This document shows, in pieces, positions 21,001 to 29,171 of a stretch of DNA of 64,000 nucleotides. Position numbers and translations under genes: made by a program. Numbering within the stretch: position 1 is the stretch's first letter; every line of letters starts with the position of its first letter. This DNA comes from Apoda limacodes (taxonomy: Eukaryota; Arthropoda; Insecta; Lepidoptera; Limacodidae): contig OX291552.1 in assembly GCA_946406115.1 (NCBI GenBank), positions 11,108,836 through 11,172,835 on the forward strand, written 5' to 3'. The notes under the pieces are model-generated. The model made no database searches and was not told the origin of the DNA. It saw only the letters and a list, made by a program, of their open reading frames with translations.

Positions 21001-23730
21001 GCGGACCGTAAGTTTGTTTGCCAACTTGGTGGTATTAAAAAAATAGTTTTATTTAATAGCTGACCTGGCGCACATTGTTTCGCTTTAGTCCCTCTCCCTA
21101 GCCTATGTACATCTGGAATAATGAACCTTTCAAATAGAAAATCAGAAAGAACTTCTTACATAGGTGCTGAAGTTTTTGGGGATTACTTTTCACATATAAA
21201 TAAACTTACTAAATCAGCTCTCTCCTTTTATACATAAGTATGTTAGGTCAAACTATCAGTATATATCGGGACTAAAACTATCACATTGCAGGTGCTTATC
21301 TATATCCATCAGTTAAAAAGTAAAATTATCTAAAATTTAAAAAACTCTTTACCCAAAAACCAGGTCAATTGAACGAGTGGACAGCAAGGAAATTGCCCTA
21401 CAGGGTTTGACATAATATACGTAATATATTAATTAGTTAAATAGTAAAAGTTCTAATCATAAGTGAACTCAAGATACTATTATAACACATTGAACCATGC
21501 AAAGTCAGTAGTTTACACAGGAAAAAATACTTTTATATTTGACACATAAATAATGTCTTCCCAGAACCGGATCACGAGCTGCAGTCAAGTCCGCTGGACG
21601 GCGAGCTGCATGCGGACAACAACGCTAATTCTACTTACACAGAACAAAACGAAGAGGCGTTGGTTAGTCTTTGTTTCTTTTTACTACGGCTGTACTGTTG
21701 AAAGCTGTTTAACCAATAAATAGAATTCTGGTTATCGTCTATCCATAATACTTCCTATGTTTTGCTCGGTGGTGCAAAGCTGATAAATCCCATACTGATA
21801 TAAATGTGAAAGCTTCCGTCTCGCTTTCTCGTAAAAATGTGTTTTTTACGTTTTAACGTCTATCGCTGAACCGATTTCGATGAAATTTTGCAAGGTGATA
21901 GCTTTCACCTGTAGAAAGAACATAGGCATATACTTTAATACTTCAACGCCATGCCTGAGTACCAAACCGAATTTTGAGTAGCAATAATGGAAAAAATAGT
22001 TTATTTTATAATTGAATTAATCCTAAACTAAGTGGTTGACAGACCGTGCTTGGAATTAGGCCGCGTCCTCGACAACATTGGGAAGTGCAATCATCCTATA
22101 ATAAAGGCACTAATTGAAAAGTGGGCCTAGCTAACCAGTGCCGTCACTGAATAATTTTAACTATCTCATTGTATGTACAGTATGATTCCAAAAATATAAT
22201 TGTAGAAAGAAAAAACTAGTCATAAGTTTTTTTTTATTGTTCCAAGAATATATCGTTAAGTTTCCAAAACTTTTTCTGAAGACGATAAATTACCACTCCA
22301 GCTAGACAATCTGTGGATTTTCTTGGGAATTGTGGATTTTTATTAACTGCTGTTAAACTATGGTGTGTCTGTAACAGAGCATAGGCGGCGTGGAATATGC
22401 AAATATTCTGGCGGTTATGGCGGGTCTGAACGAGGAGATAAAGACGCTGCGGGAGCGAGCGCGGAGCAGCTCAGCCGAGGTGGAGCGACTGCGGGGGGTG
22501 CGCGACGAATTGCTGGCGACCAGGGGAGATCAGGAGGACGCGCCGGCGTACCGCGCTACCATCGCAGACCTACAGGTGTGTACTCAGCGACAGACGGCTG
22601 AATACCTAGAATTAATGGGTTTTCAACATTATTAGACCTTATTTATACTTCTAACGTGGCAAATAATGACGCAGTCTGCGTTATGTTAAGCGGTCCCCGT
22701 AGCGTATGGACGCTTGCCACACTAAAGGCTTTGCACGCGCGTTGCCCACCCTGTTTAAAAATCTAATTACTCTTTTCTTGAAGTACAAAACCCCATAATG
22801 TAGTTCTTTAATAAAATTCTCCAAGAAAAAATATATTTTATATTGAGGTTTAGCCTAAATTTTGTATGTAAAGCAAATTAAATTGTTAAAAAAAACCACA
22901 GAAAAATATTCGCTTGAAGGAATAGGTGTACACTACACAATAAGTTCTGTTATAAGACACTTGCACAACTTTATTTAGTAACCCCACTTAGAATATACAT
23001 TGTATTGCTACATTTGGACTCGATATAAAAGTAGTGTTTCATAAACTTCTTTGATCGATTTCAGGCTCAACTGACTCGGTCAACGGTAGCTGAAGAAGCG
23101 AATCTTGTTGAGATTCAGCGACTAACGACGAACGCGGCCGAAATGCAGGCAGAACTGTCGTTCCGACCGACACGGGCAGATCTAGACGACCTAGCGACCA
23201 TAGTCGGTCAATTACGCGCCCAAATACTACTTAAGGATCAACAAATAGAGCAGCTGCAATGTACACGCGACCGACCGACCTTAGTCGATAAAAACATCGC
23301 AACTGATGACGCAACGGAGGATATCGACGCGAACAAAATATCCGCCGAAATAGATGAAATGTTCCAATTAGATTACGAAGATGAAGAGGATTCCGATTCG
23401 GCCGCTACAGAAATTTTGAAGGACGAAAACGTTAAAGAAATAACGGCGTCGGAAGAAACGACGGTCGTGAGTGAATACGTGCGACTTGACGACGAGGAAA
23501 GGCTGCAAGTTACGATGCAGAATGGTAGTCTGCATGCGCTTGAAGAGGAGCTAGTGAGGACTAAGGAGCGATGGGAGGAGGTTTGTGCGGAAAGGGCGAG
23601 GCTGGCTTCTCAGCTTTGTGCGTTGCAGCGTAAGCCGGCCTTGCGTGTTGATCCGATTTACATTTTGATGGCGGCCGTGCCTATTCTAGCCGCTTGCCTT
23701 TTCTATTACCTCCTACCTCTACTCTCCTGA
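2955..23730 (+). CDS. Slmap: Sarcolemmal membrane-associated protein (SLMAP) orthologue, 5'-incomplete, 12 exons in window
   Basis: Tail-anchored FHA and coiled-coil protein. In flies and mammals SLMAP belongs to the STRIPAK phosphatase-kinase complex and recruits it to phosphorylated Hippo/MST kinase through the FHA domain, damping Hippo signalling. Joined exons (2955-3071, 12133-12273, 16468-16602, 17185-17403, 18131-18280, 18753-18854, 19256-19408, 20172-20265, 20654-20758, 21565-21662, 22378-22575, 23065-23730) give 725 residues without a stop. Visible features are FHA motifs IGRNVYR, SRHHA and SSNGTFIN in residues 1-100, a segment like the family's conserved KLFLPDG stretch (KLFHPDGKEAKL), coiled coil over much of 130-580, an acidic region near 583-650, and a hydrophobic tail at 702-724. 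Domain order and tail match vertebrate SLMAP, which is slightly longer (about 830 residues). The N-terminus, roughly 40 residues, lies before the window. Exon joins are inferred from splice signals and homology, not from RNA. Confidence 0.92.
3085..3260 (+). repeat. Dispersed repeat beginning with a CTGCCCGCGAC segment
   Basis: GACTAGCTGCTGCCCGCGAC just inside the intron resembles the conserved start of a repeat that also appears at 57189. The right boundary is uncertain. Confidence 0.4.
3588..3760 (+). repeat. tRNA-derived SINE
   Basis: AGTGGCGCAGTGGTAGTCCG is an A-box-like start and GGTTCGATTCC a B-box, spaced as in a tRNA. The following GTTCGTATGTATGG body is typical of a SINE rather than a tRNA gene. 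The 3' limit is uncertain. Confidence 0.55.
4596..4680 (+). repeat. tRNA-like SINE head, decayed
   Basis: TGGCTAGTGGTACC and GGTTCAAGCC look like A and B boxes of a Pol III promoter at tRNA spacing. No acceptor pairing is visible. Confidence 0.4.
5312..5640 (+). repeat. 5S rRNA-derived SINE
   Basis: The segment near 5360-5420 reads GAAGTTAAGCAACGTCGGGC, then GTACCTGGATGAGTGATCG. These correspond to the A box, intermediate element and C box of the internal 5S rRNA promoter with a few changes. The first part of 5S rRNA is absent or diverged, and the downstream body (CGTTAAACCTTCGGTCCTGG) belongs to a repeat unit, so this is a 5S-headed SINE and not a 5S gene. Boundaries are approximate. Confidence 0.65.
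5975..6275. repeat. Minisatellite, period about 60 bp, 5 to 6 units
   Basis: Repeated blocks of GCGATATCTTATGTGCGTC, TTGTAGTGACACTG and TTGTTTGTATCGTTCACC occur with starts near 5989, 6047, 6107 and 6159, then shorter units near 6210 and 6259. Units differ by substitutions and by one internal deletion. A minus-strand reading frame passes through the array but only reflects the repeat. Confidence 0.8.
6280..8590. other. Slmap intron, no recognised gene
   Basis: Mostly unique-looking AT-rich DNA. The part from about 6550 to 7060 is richer in GC and contains a TATA-like box. I see no exon with splice signals and no named transposon. Confidence 0.4.
6759..6766 (+). promoter_or_regulatory. TATA-box-like motif in intron
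   Basis: TATAAAAG sits in a locally GC-richer stretch, preceded by GTGCGCCGAG and followed by no clear ORF. It could be a buried LTR or an alternative promoter, but chance occurrence is likely. Confidence 0.15.
8598..8705 (+). mobile_element. 3' fragment of an RTE-type LINE
   Basis: The CCTATGTCCAGCAGTGGACTG block is a very common RTE-clade 3' end sequence in insects and is followed by TATAGGC. Only the last hundred bases are present. Confidence 0.5.
9485..9645 (+). mobile_element. 3' fragment of an RTE-type LINE with ATG-repeat tail
   Basis: It contains the GGCCGGTAGTTACTG and GGTCCAACAGTGGACT blocks and ends in a short ATGATGATG run, the usual simple-repeat tail of RTE elements. It is the same family as the fragment at 8598 but a different copy. 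Confidence 0.5.
9646..10326. other. Slmap intron, nothing recognised
   Basis: AT-rich DNA without splice-flanked ORFs or an element that I can name. Confidence 0.4.
10327..10650 (+). repeat. Dispersed repeat R1 (copy also at 30225)
   Basis: Shares several blocks in the same order with 30225-30560: CTAAGTCRTGACGTAG, CATTGGTTSTTSAGATAT, ACACACWC runs, GGYAAACGATTCTC and TTTCGGACCTATTA. A partial reverse copy is cut by the right end of the window. Confidence 0.7.
10742..11192 (+). repeat. Dispersed repeat R2 with AACCGGCTTC-type ends
   Basis: Begins ACAACCGGCTTCAAAAAG and ends TTTTTTTAAGTCGGTT, so the ends are roughly inverted. A fuller copy is at 44831-45412. The ORF inside (10856-11119) is matched by a similar ORF in the second copy and is a by-product of the repeat. 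Confidence 0.7.
11193..12132. other. Slmap intron, AT-rich
   Basis: No gene seen. The stretch ends in TTTGTTTGTTTTCAG, the acceptor for the second visible exon. Confidence 0.5.
12133..12273 (+). CDS. Slmap: Slmap exon b: end of FHA domain
   Basis: Encodes 47 residues in phase 0 between TTTTCAG and GTAAAA. It starts DNQSSNGTFINNNR, the Asn-Gly loop that reads the phosphothreonine peptide, and continues through GDIVQFG, another FHA hallmark. Confidence 0.95.
12416..16056 (+). mobile_element. LINE-A, CR1/jockey-group non-LTR retrotransposon
   Basis: A 3.6-kb element in the second visible Slmap intron, same strand as the gene. It has a GC-rich leader (12416-13028), an endonuclease-reverse transcriptase ORF (13029-15984), a short 3' UTR and a poly(A) tail of more than 20 A at 16034-16056. 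No separate ORF1 is evident. I place it near the CR1/jockey clades from the RT motifs; the exact clade needs a tree. At least seven 3' fragments of the same family occur elsewhere in the window. No clear target duplication is visible. Confidence 0.88.
13029..15984 (+). pseudogene. LINE-A ORF2, AP endonuclease plus reverse transcriptase, disrupted
   Basis: Would nick target DNA and reverse-transcribe the element RNA. The endonuclease domain is visible from 13029 (CNIRGIHAN, ETQ, GDFNAHH and SSDH blocks carry the catalytic residues). The RT domain shows NYRPIAI, QYGFRHGRST, AKAFDRVW, GVPQGSVLSP and the catalytic YADD. An in-frame TAG at 13848-13850 interrupts the endonuclease end, and reading then continues in the same frame. 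Near 14855 the frame changes just before AKAFDRVW, with about eleven bases apparently missing. The rest is open to 15984 (end VASVHRLR). So this copy cannot make the full protein, although both parts look young. Confidence 0.88.
16468..16602 (+). CDS. Slmap: Slmap exon c
   Basis: Encodes 45 residues in phase 0 between CTTTTCCAG and GTAACT. KLFHPDGKEAKL matches the conserved segment after the FHA domain in SLMAP, and LKELYQLNNFVQ leads into the coiled coil. Confidence 0.93.
17048..17150 (+). repeat. Dispersed repeat R4 tail
   Basis: The blocks CCGACCAGTGGTTCCAGAG, GATTAGCGC and AAACTCTCTAGCTTTAT correspond to the unit at 51290-51437. It lies directly upstream of exon d. Confidence 0.55.
17185..17403 (+). 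CDS. Slmap: Slmap exon d: start of coiled coil
   Basis: Encodes 73 residues in phase 0 after CATTTTTAG. EAIQREASLEGRLRALR and SWELFVGEQRLLTRV align with the family's EALHREQ... and SWQALIDEDRLLSRL segments. The donor is GTCACA, a weak match, so the exact 3' edge is less certain than for other exons, although the join to exon e restores the family sequence. GC-rich compared with flanking DNA. Confidence 0.88.
17592..17757 (+). mobile_element. LINE-A 3' fragment
   Basis: Runs from the TCTCTAAGGACTACAGTATG region of ORF2 to CACCTTAGTGGTATAAAAA. It is diverged from the main copy and lies in the intron after exon d. Confidence 0.8.
18131..18280 (+). CDS. Slmap: Slmap exon e: coiled coil
   Basis: Encodes 50 residues in phase 0 between CTGTTACAG and GTACAT. 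Rich in Ala, Leu, Arg and Glu with heptad character; EVAQESLRSAHEQR corresponds to the family's TAKESLRRV segment. Confidence 0.93.
18753..18854 (+). CDS. Slmap: Slmap exon f: coiled coil
   Basis: Encodes 34 residues in phase 0 between TTTTGTTTGTAG and GTTAGT: KLAARCERKMCAARL then AAAEEREQAIRAHLPLA. Alanine-rich helix. The donor GTTAGT is acceptable. Confidence 0.82.
19020..19150 (+). repeat. Short dispersed repeat
   Basis: GGTCTCTGCCTACCCC followed by GGCGTGATG is a tail that I recognise as widespread in Lepidoptera. It lies between exons f and g. Confidence 0.4.
19256..19408 (+). CDS. Slmap: Slmap exon g
   Basis: Encodes 51 residues in phase 0 between TTGTTTCCAG and GTAAAT. It reads YSVQNGEAKMLVVCTDSN, then a charged linker and LLLPQHLLNK. 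The region does not align clearly with vertebrate SLMAP and may be an insect-specific linker. Confidence 0.85.
20172..20265 (+). CDS. Slmap: Slmap exon h
   Basis: Encodes 31 codons plus one base between TTTGTTTTAG and GTAATT, ending in phase 1. Lysine-rich segment EKEFEMILKKNDIY. Confidence 0.82.
20654..20758 (+). CDS. Slmap: Slmap exon i: acidic linker
   Basis: Begins with two bases completing a Gly codon and ends one base into a Glu codon (phase 1 on both sides), so it could be skipped without a frame change. Encodes an acidic Gly/Ser/Asp-rich linker (ESEECGVGGSGEDNPVEPD). Flanked by TGTTCAG and GTAGGT. Confidence 0.82.
20973..21045 (+). mobile_element. LINE-A 3' tail fragment
   Basis: Only the last 70 bases of the LINE-A tail are present: CTACGGTGACCGCTTACC, then the GGCGGACCGTAAG and GGTATTAAAAAA end. 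Confidence 0.75.
21565..21662 (+). CDS. Slmap: Slmap exon j
   Basis: Two bases plus 32 codons between GTCTTCCCAG and GTTAGT, returning to phase 0. Encodes a polar linker with PDHELQSSPLDGELHADNN. Confidence 0.82.
21780..21965 (+). repeat. Dispersed repeat fragment
   Basis: CGCTGAACCGATTTCGATG and the following AAATTTTGCAAGG are a common lepidopteran repeat signature. Ends uncertain. Confidence 0.4.
22378..22575 (+). CDS. Slmap: Slmap exon k: coiled coil
   Basis: Encodes 66 residues in phase 0 between TCTGTAACAG and GTGTGT. NEEIKTLRERARSSSAEVER has clear heptads and high GC. The last coiled-coil segment continues into exon l. Confidence 0.92.
22672..22832 (-). mobile_element. LINE-A 3' fragment, reverse orientation
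   Basis: The reverse complement carries the LINE-A end with the CCATACGCTACGGGGACCGC block and the RFLKGRQ-coding segment (diverged). Confidence 0.65.
23065..23730 (+). CDS. Slmap: Slmap last exon: coiled coil, acidic region and tail anchor
   Basis: Encodes 221 residues and the TGA stop at 23728-23730, after acceptor GATTTCAG. It opens with coiled coil (AQLTRSTVAEEANLVEIQRL), then an acidic stretch with DYEDEEDSDSAATE, then more coiled coil (LEEELVRTKERWEEV), and finally about 22 hydrophobic residues (YILMAAVPILAACLFYYLL) a few residues from the end. This is the tail anchor that places SLMAP in ER, nuclear-envelope or other membranes with its body in the cytosol. Confidence 0.95.
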   Translation, partial: AQLTRSTVAEEANLVEIQRLTTNAAEMQAELSFRPTRADLDDLATIVGQLRAQILLKDQQIEQLQCTRDRPTLVDKNIATDDATEDIDANKISAEIDEMFQLDYEDEEDSDSAATEILKDENVKEITASEETTVVSEYVRLDDEERLQVTMQNGSLHALEEELVRTKERWEEVCAERARLASQLCALQRKPALRVDPIYILMAAVPILAACLFYYLLPLLS

Positions 23731-25700
23731 TTAACGGCCACGTGGGATCCGCCAGGTTTTGCATAGCCTGACGCTCGCCTACACCTCAATAAAAATAGAA
23801 AAAAAAATCATTAAATTCGACATTTTTTTTTTCTATCATTTCGAACGACTGAATCTTATTACCGACTCGGACCGCCTTCGCTATTAGTACCGTAACTTTT
23901 CGAATAAATTATATGCGCGCTTAGATATAGTTGCTGACCGAAGGTTCAGTATAATCTGAACCTTAAAATTAGTATAATTTAGTATTTATATTGTAGATAT
24001 TAGGTGTCTTTCGGTCTGGTAACCGTGGCAGGGAGCCGGTGCGAGTCGATGGCATTGATTGTGTTAAAATCGAATTCTTTCTGAGCTTGATGTGAAAAGT
24101 GCCATTTTGTGAGGTAGGCGTCGGTGCTCCTTGTTATCAACTGTATTTTGTATATATCTATAGAACATTATTGTAAAATGTCACTATATATAATATAAAA
24201 AAGATAGAATAAAAAATTATTTGTTGAAATCTGCCATAATAAATAATTGTAAATTTTTAATATTAAGGCCTAACGACTGTCCTAAGTTATATATATATAA
24301 AATATAATGGTTGTTGTAAACGAGGTCTGTCTAAATTATCAGTCGATGATAATATCTGCCAGTATGATTCTTGTTGAATATTTTTATGATACCTACATAA
24401 TATTGTGTTCAAACGATTTTGTAGGGTTGATCGTACTGAGTTATCTCGGTTGCTTTGATAGCTAGCTATACACATATCAGATAAGTTTCGTTTTTATGTT
24501 TAAAGGCATTTATATGTTGTCGAGATATTTAATTGGATTATTTTCGAATCGTTTGCATTTTTCTAGTCTTTTGAATGGGTAGTAGTAGACTCAATTGCAT
24601 GATTAGTGCATTTGTATGATTGTTGACAAGTGTCTAGTTCACGAAAGTTATTGTAGTGAGCGTATAACGGCTGTTATATTTGGAAGGTTTTGATGAATTT
24701 ATTATTGAAATTTTCTCTTCCACTGATTAGTAATGTAATTGTGATTTCAGTTAACCGGCTTGAAATAGCTATATTAGTTTCTTTTTCGTATGCGGAAGTA
24801 TTTATTTTTAGTTTAATACGATTACGTCAGTAATATCCTCTGCTAGCGTATCCTTTCGGTCGACCCTTAAGATCGCTTAGCTCTGTGATGTAAAGGCCAA
24901 TAGATAATTTTTGTAACTTGTTTAATAACATATTGTAACTAATTAATTATAATTTTAGTTTTACCATTATCATAAAAGTTGAATTTCACGTCTATATTTA
25001 TTATGTTTATTGTTGTCCTGATTTTTTTTATTGTTATTTTTTAGGCATATTACGGATGTCTTATCGGAATCGGAGGTCAGAGATGAGGAATAACAGAATA
25101 CTCATTGTTATTATTACTAGCGCATTTTTTTGTTAATTTTTTCCCGTGTAATATATTATTATTAAGTAGGTGTACATGCTCTTGAATTTTTTTTGATTTT
25201 GTTGTCTTATTTTTTTTTGTAGTACTTTACTAACGGAGATCCATTATTAATTTATACCAAATATCGTTTCGTTGTATAATTTTATCACCTTAATGAAATT
25301 TTGATTCGAATTAAAACTAATTTAATATATGCTCTATATTTCACTGCATTTTAAAAGTGTATATATATTATTACGTATTATAACCACACTTACTTTTAAT
25401 TTCCGCTGAAAAAGATGCGTAATCGGTTGTCACATTATTGAACTTAGATGTAACATTATCGGAATCGAATTACATATTATTACGGATTCCGATACGCACC
25501 TCCGTGATGTCCCTATTAAATTATTTTCGATGTTTTATTTGTGTTTTAGACCACCTGATTGTAAATAAATTGTATTGTATAGTCATTCTTATGTTTAGTT
25601 TTGATGGTGTCGAAGACTTTTAATTTATATTTTATTGAGCAAAATAATACTGCATTCATAATGGATGTACTGATAAATTTATTGGAAATAATATTGATTT
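23731..25700 (+). other. Probable Slmap 3' UTR and downstream AT-rich DNA
   Basis: No repeat family or ORF is recognised here. Several AATAAA signals occur (23788, 23903, 24208, 24238), so alternative 3' ends are plausible. The true end cannot be set from sequence alone. Confidence 0.5.
23788..23793 (+). terminator. First poly(A) signal after the Slmap stop
   Basis: AATAAA 58 bases after the stop codon, followed within 20 bases by an A-rich tract and then T-rich sequence. It would give a very short 3' UTR; the later signals may be used as well. Confidence 0.4.
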
Positions 25701-25939
25701 GTTTAAAATCGCCTTTTGTATGTGTACTACCTCTCCTATAATTTTTTTGATAGAAACTTTAAATTTGGAAGCAAAATTTACTATTTTGCTAATCTAGTGG
25801 CATAGTATAAAGCAATATTTTTATCCTACGCTTATACTTTAAAATCCAAATTACGAACACAAACAATGTTTTTTGATTCCATACTAAATGCACATAATTC
25901 AAATTTAACGATTTATCTAGCAGTGATACAGGACACAGT

Positions 25940-26218
25940 CGATGCAACTTTCTCCGGCACAAATGTGGATGGTCAGACAGTGCACTCTGCGACTGTGGCG
26001 AGGAAGTTCAGACCATGGAACACATTTTACAGCGATGCCCTTTTTACGCGTACCCGGGACCATGTAGCGACGCAGATGATCTAACACCTAACTTCATCGA
26101 TTGGCTCCGAGACCTGAGCATTGATATATAATTCTTTTCTTTTTAAATCTTGACATGTTAAATTTTATCCAATTTTTCGCCTATTTCACATTATATACGA
26201 TTAAATAAATAAATACAG
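25940..26218 (+). mobile_element. 3' end of a jockey/R1-like LINE with Cys-His motif
   Basis: In one frame the fragment encodes CDCGEEVQTMEHILQRCPFY, the Cys-His motif near the C-terminus of such LINE ORF2 proteins, ending at a TAA at 26129-26131. A short 3' UTR and an AAATAAATAAATA tail follow. It is 5'-truncated to the last 60 or so codons. Confidence 0.7.
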
Positions 26219-27107
26219 AGGTACATTTAGCTTCACCAGATATATTATATGCAGCAACAAAAAATACCTGCGACCCTTTGCCTGAATAATCAGGAAATAG
26301 TTATTTTTGTATTCACTTTACCCTTTCCGCCTCATGTGAAGCGATCACCGTAGCCTACGAGTCCCGCCTTCTTAAAGTAAATATTTGGTATGTTTTGATT
26401 TATGTTTTTCTTTATATTTTTGCAGTCGGTTCTTTTTTATTGATTTTTTATTCCCAGCTTTATAATGATGTTTTTTACCAATTTGTTTTTAATCGCTCTT
26501 GACGATCTTATTATAGGTAAGTGTTCTCTAGTTTAGTACACGCCTTCTAAAGCCCTTTATTTTGATACCCAAACTAAGGGTCTTGAAAAAAAATATTTAT
26601 AAAGCCCGCACATTAAAGCGCATAAAATCCGCCAATTGAGACGAATGTAACGAGACACCTCTCAAACTATAACCCATTAAGCTGTTTAGACTACAGAGCC
26701 AAAGAAATATAAATACACTCGAAAAACATAACCCTCCTGGCGCAGTTGGGTAAAAAGTAGAGGTGTTAAGGCCGGCTAAAACCTTTTGTAATAATTATAG
26801 TTGCAATCAGGCCTTTTATGTTAATTCCTTTTTTGGGCACACGCTAATTCTCGATTTCTTTTATTTTAAGTTTTTATAGCAATTTTTCGATAATTTTGAA
26901 ATAGCCTTTGCCTTTGCCTTTCCTCGTGTCTCTAAAAAAAAAACCCTCCTTAAATACTCTTAAAATCTGTTTTGATCGGTGCCGTAGTAACACGTGTTAC
27001 ACAATCGAAAATTTAAATGGTTGACAAATACAGTTGGTCTACACAATGGAGATATTAACTTTCACAGTCAACTACTTTTCCACAGCCCACATGTGTCAGT
27101 TTCGCTT
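26219..27107. other. Intergenic, little recognised
   Basis: AT-rich with a stretch near 26700-26760 (CATAACCCTCCTGG) resembling the repeat at 36050. No gene seen. Confidence 0.4.
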
Positions 27108-29160
27108 AAAGTCAAAGTCAAAGTCAAAATGGTTTATTCAAATAAGGATTTTACAATCACTTTTGAATCGTCAAAGTTATAAAATATTATTTTTTGAACC
27201 CTCCCACCTTCCCGCCGGTTCACAATGTTGTTGATTTCTACCGAGAAGAATCCGGCAAGAAACTCGATAGTTACTCTTTTAAAAACACTTAAATAAACTA
27301 AAATACAATTAATGTTTTAAATAAAAGATTTTTAGTCGTACAATTTTATGTTATTTCCATTTTAATTTGGTTTACCTATGCATCCTGTAATTGAGCATCA
27401 TCAGTCCCAAGGATTTTTATCATTTACATAGTCTGAAATATTGTAATATGCCTTTTTACAAAGTACCTGCTTGATAAAAGATTTAAATTTACTTATTGAT
27501 AGATTTTGAATTTTATTGGGAACTTTGTTGTAAAAGTGTATACATTGCCCCATAAAAGAGTTACTTATTTTGTGTAGACGTGTATCATGCACCAACAGCT
27601 TATTTTTACTTCTAGTATTTACTTTGTGAACGTCACTTTTCTTGCTGAAACTATTGATATTTTTATGTACATATAAAAGATTTTCATATATGTACTGCGA
27701 CACTAAAGTTAAAATTTTTACTTCCCTAAACCTATCCCTCAGAGATATCCTAGATCCTAATTTATAAATAGCACGAATTGCCCTTTTTTGTAACAAAAAT
27801 ATTGTATTTACATCAGCAGCGCTACCCCACAATAGGATACCATATGTCATTAAACTATGGAAATAGCTAAAATATACTATTTTTGCAGTGTCGACATCGG
27901 TCAATTGTCTTATTTTCTTGATCGCATACACAGCAGAGCTAAGTTTTTTGGCTAGGTTATGAATATGAGGACCCCATTGAAGTTTGGAGTCCAGCGTTAT
28001 GCCAAGAAAGACTGTTGAATTAACAAGTCCTAATTGCTCGCCATTAATATTAATACATGTCTGTCTCTGACTAACATTTGGTAATGTAAATTTAACACAT
28101 TTGGTTTTTTTTTCATTAAGTAACAAATTATTAGCGTTTAACCAATTTACAATTTTAGAAAGGGCATCATTTAATTCATTATAACATGTCTGTCGTCTTT
28201 TAACTTTAAAAAGCAAAGAGGTGTCATCAGCAAATAAGACAATGTCATGGTTTTTTACATTATATGGGAGATCGTTAATGTAAATAAGAAATAGAAAAGG
28301 ACCTAAAATTGAGCCCTGAGGGACTCCTATAGTGACTGCTGATCCCGGAGATTTTTCACCGTTGACATCTATTTTCTGTACTCTCCTACTCATATAGGAT
28401 GTCAAAAGGTCGAGAGCTTTGCCTCTAATACCATAGTGATGTAGCTTCCTGATGAGATTTTCATGTTGAACACAGTCAAATGCCTTAGATAAATCACAAA
28501 ACACTCCAAGGGCGTCATGCGAATCCTCCCAGGCGTTATATATATTTTTTAATAGTGCCACTCCTGCATCAGTTGTGGAACGGCCTTTCATAAAGCCAAA
28601 CTGTTTACTACTAAGTAGCTCATTAATACAGAAATGGCTTAACATTTGACAAAGTATGATTTTTTCAAAAACTTTACTGAGTATAGGTAGTATTGAAATA
28701 GGCCGAAAATTATTAGGATCTGTTGAACTACCTGATTTAAAAAGAGGTATAACTTTGCTAAGTTTCATCTCATCAGGAAACACACCACTATCAACACAAC
28801 TATTAAATATAATGGCTAAGGGTTGTGCTATAACATGAATAATTGAATTTATAGTTTTTACAGAAAGTCCCCAAAGGTCTGTGGTGTTTTTCATTTCTAA
28901 TGTTTTAAATGTATTAATGATATCTGTAGGACTAATGTTTTTAAATACAAAGGGAACGTTACATTCAGGAACACTAGCTTTTAATATTTTTTCTGCTAAG
29001 ATTGGACTTGAGTTTAGATGTTCAGTTGTTTTGAATGGGATATTCCTAAAAAACTGTTCAAAGGCAACTGCTACCTCAGAATTTGTTTTAAAACTAGCAT
29101 CATCTACAATCAACTCAAAGCTTCTTTTCGTTATCTATAATAATATATTCTTAAACATTA
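27108..29160 (-). mobile_element. LINE-B copy 1, CR1/jockey-group LINE, 5'-truncated
   Basis: The 3' end is at 27108, where the + strand shows four copies of AAAGTC: LINE-B ends in GACTTT repeats rather than poly(A). The conserved tail reads CGATTCAAAAGTGATTG on the minus strand. The coding part ends at 27401. The 5' side stops near 29160, where a reverse-strand LINE-A fragment begins. A near-identical second copy is at 57621-59735. Confidence 0.88.
27401..29113 (-). CDS. LINE-B ORF2, reverse transcriptase part, open for 570 codons
   Basis: Reverse transcriptase of a non-LTR retrotransposon. Visible RT blocks are NNFRPISILPILSKVFEK, KQFGFMKGRSTTDA, DLSKAFDCVQH, GVPQGSILGPFLFLIYIND and the catalytic FADD, followed by the thumb-like region LNEKKTKCVKF and the conserved YGILLWG. 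There is no stop inside. The endonuclease domain is absent because of 5' truncation, and just upstream of the first Met the frame meets a stop. It cannot move by itself, but the intact RT frame points to recent insertion. Confidence 0.88.
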   Translation of the reverse strand: MIVDDASFKTNSEVAVAFEQFFRNIPFKTTEHLNSSPILAEKILKASVPECNVPFVFKNISPTDIINTFKTLEMKNTTDLWGLSVKTINSIIHVIAQPLAIIFNSCVDSGVFPDEMKLSKVIPLFKSGSSTDPNNFRPISILPILSKVFEKIILCQMLSHFCINELLSSKQFGFMKGRSTTDAGVALLKNIYNAWEDSHDALGVFCDLSKAFDCVQHENLIRKLHHYGIRGKALDLLTSYMSRRVQKIDVNGEKSPGSAVTIGVPQGSILGPFLFLIYINDLPYNVKNHDIVLFADDTSLLFKVKRRQTCYNELNDALSKIVNWLNANNLLLNEKKTKCVKFTLPNVSQRQTCININGEQLGLVNSTVFLGITLDSKLQWGPHIHNLAKKLSSAVYAIKKIRQLTDVDTAKIVYFSYFHSLMTYGILLWGSAADVNTIFLLQKRAIRAIYKLGSRISLRDRFREVKILTLVSQYIYENLLYVHKNINSFSKKSDVHKVNTRSKNKLLVHDTRLHKISNSFMGQCIHFYNKVPNKIQNLSISKFKSFIKQVLCKKAYYNISDYVNDKNPWD

Positions 29161-29171
29161 TCGTCGTGGCA

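Noticed and set aside
25866..26084. 72-codon ORF starting at 25866
   Set aside because: It overlaps a LINE ORF2 end in a different frame; the frame with the Cys-His motif is the meaningful one.
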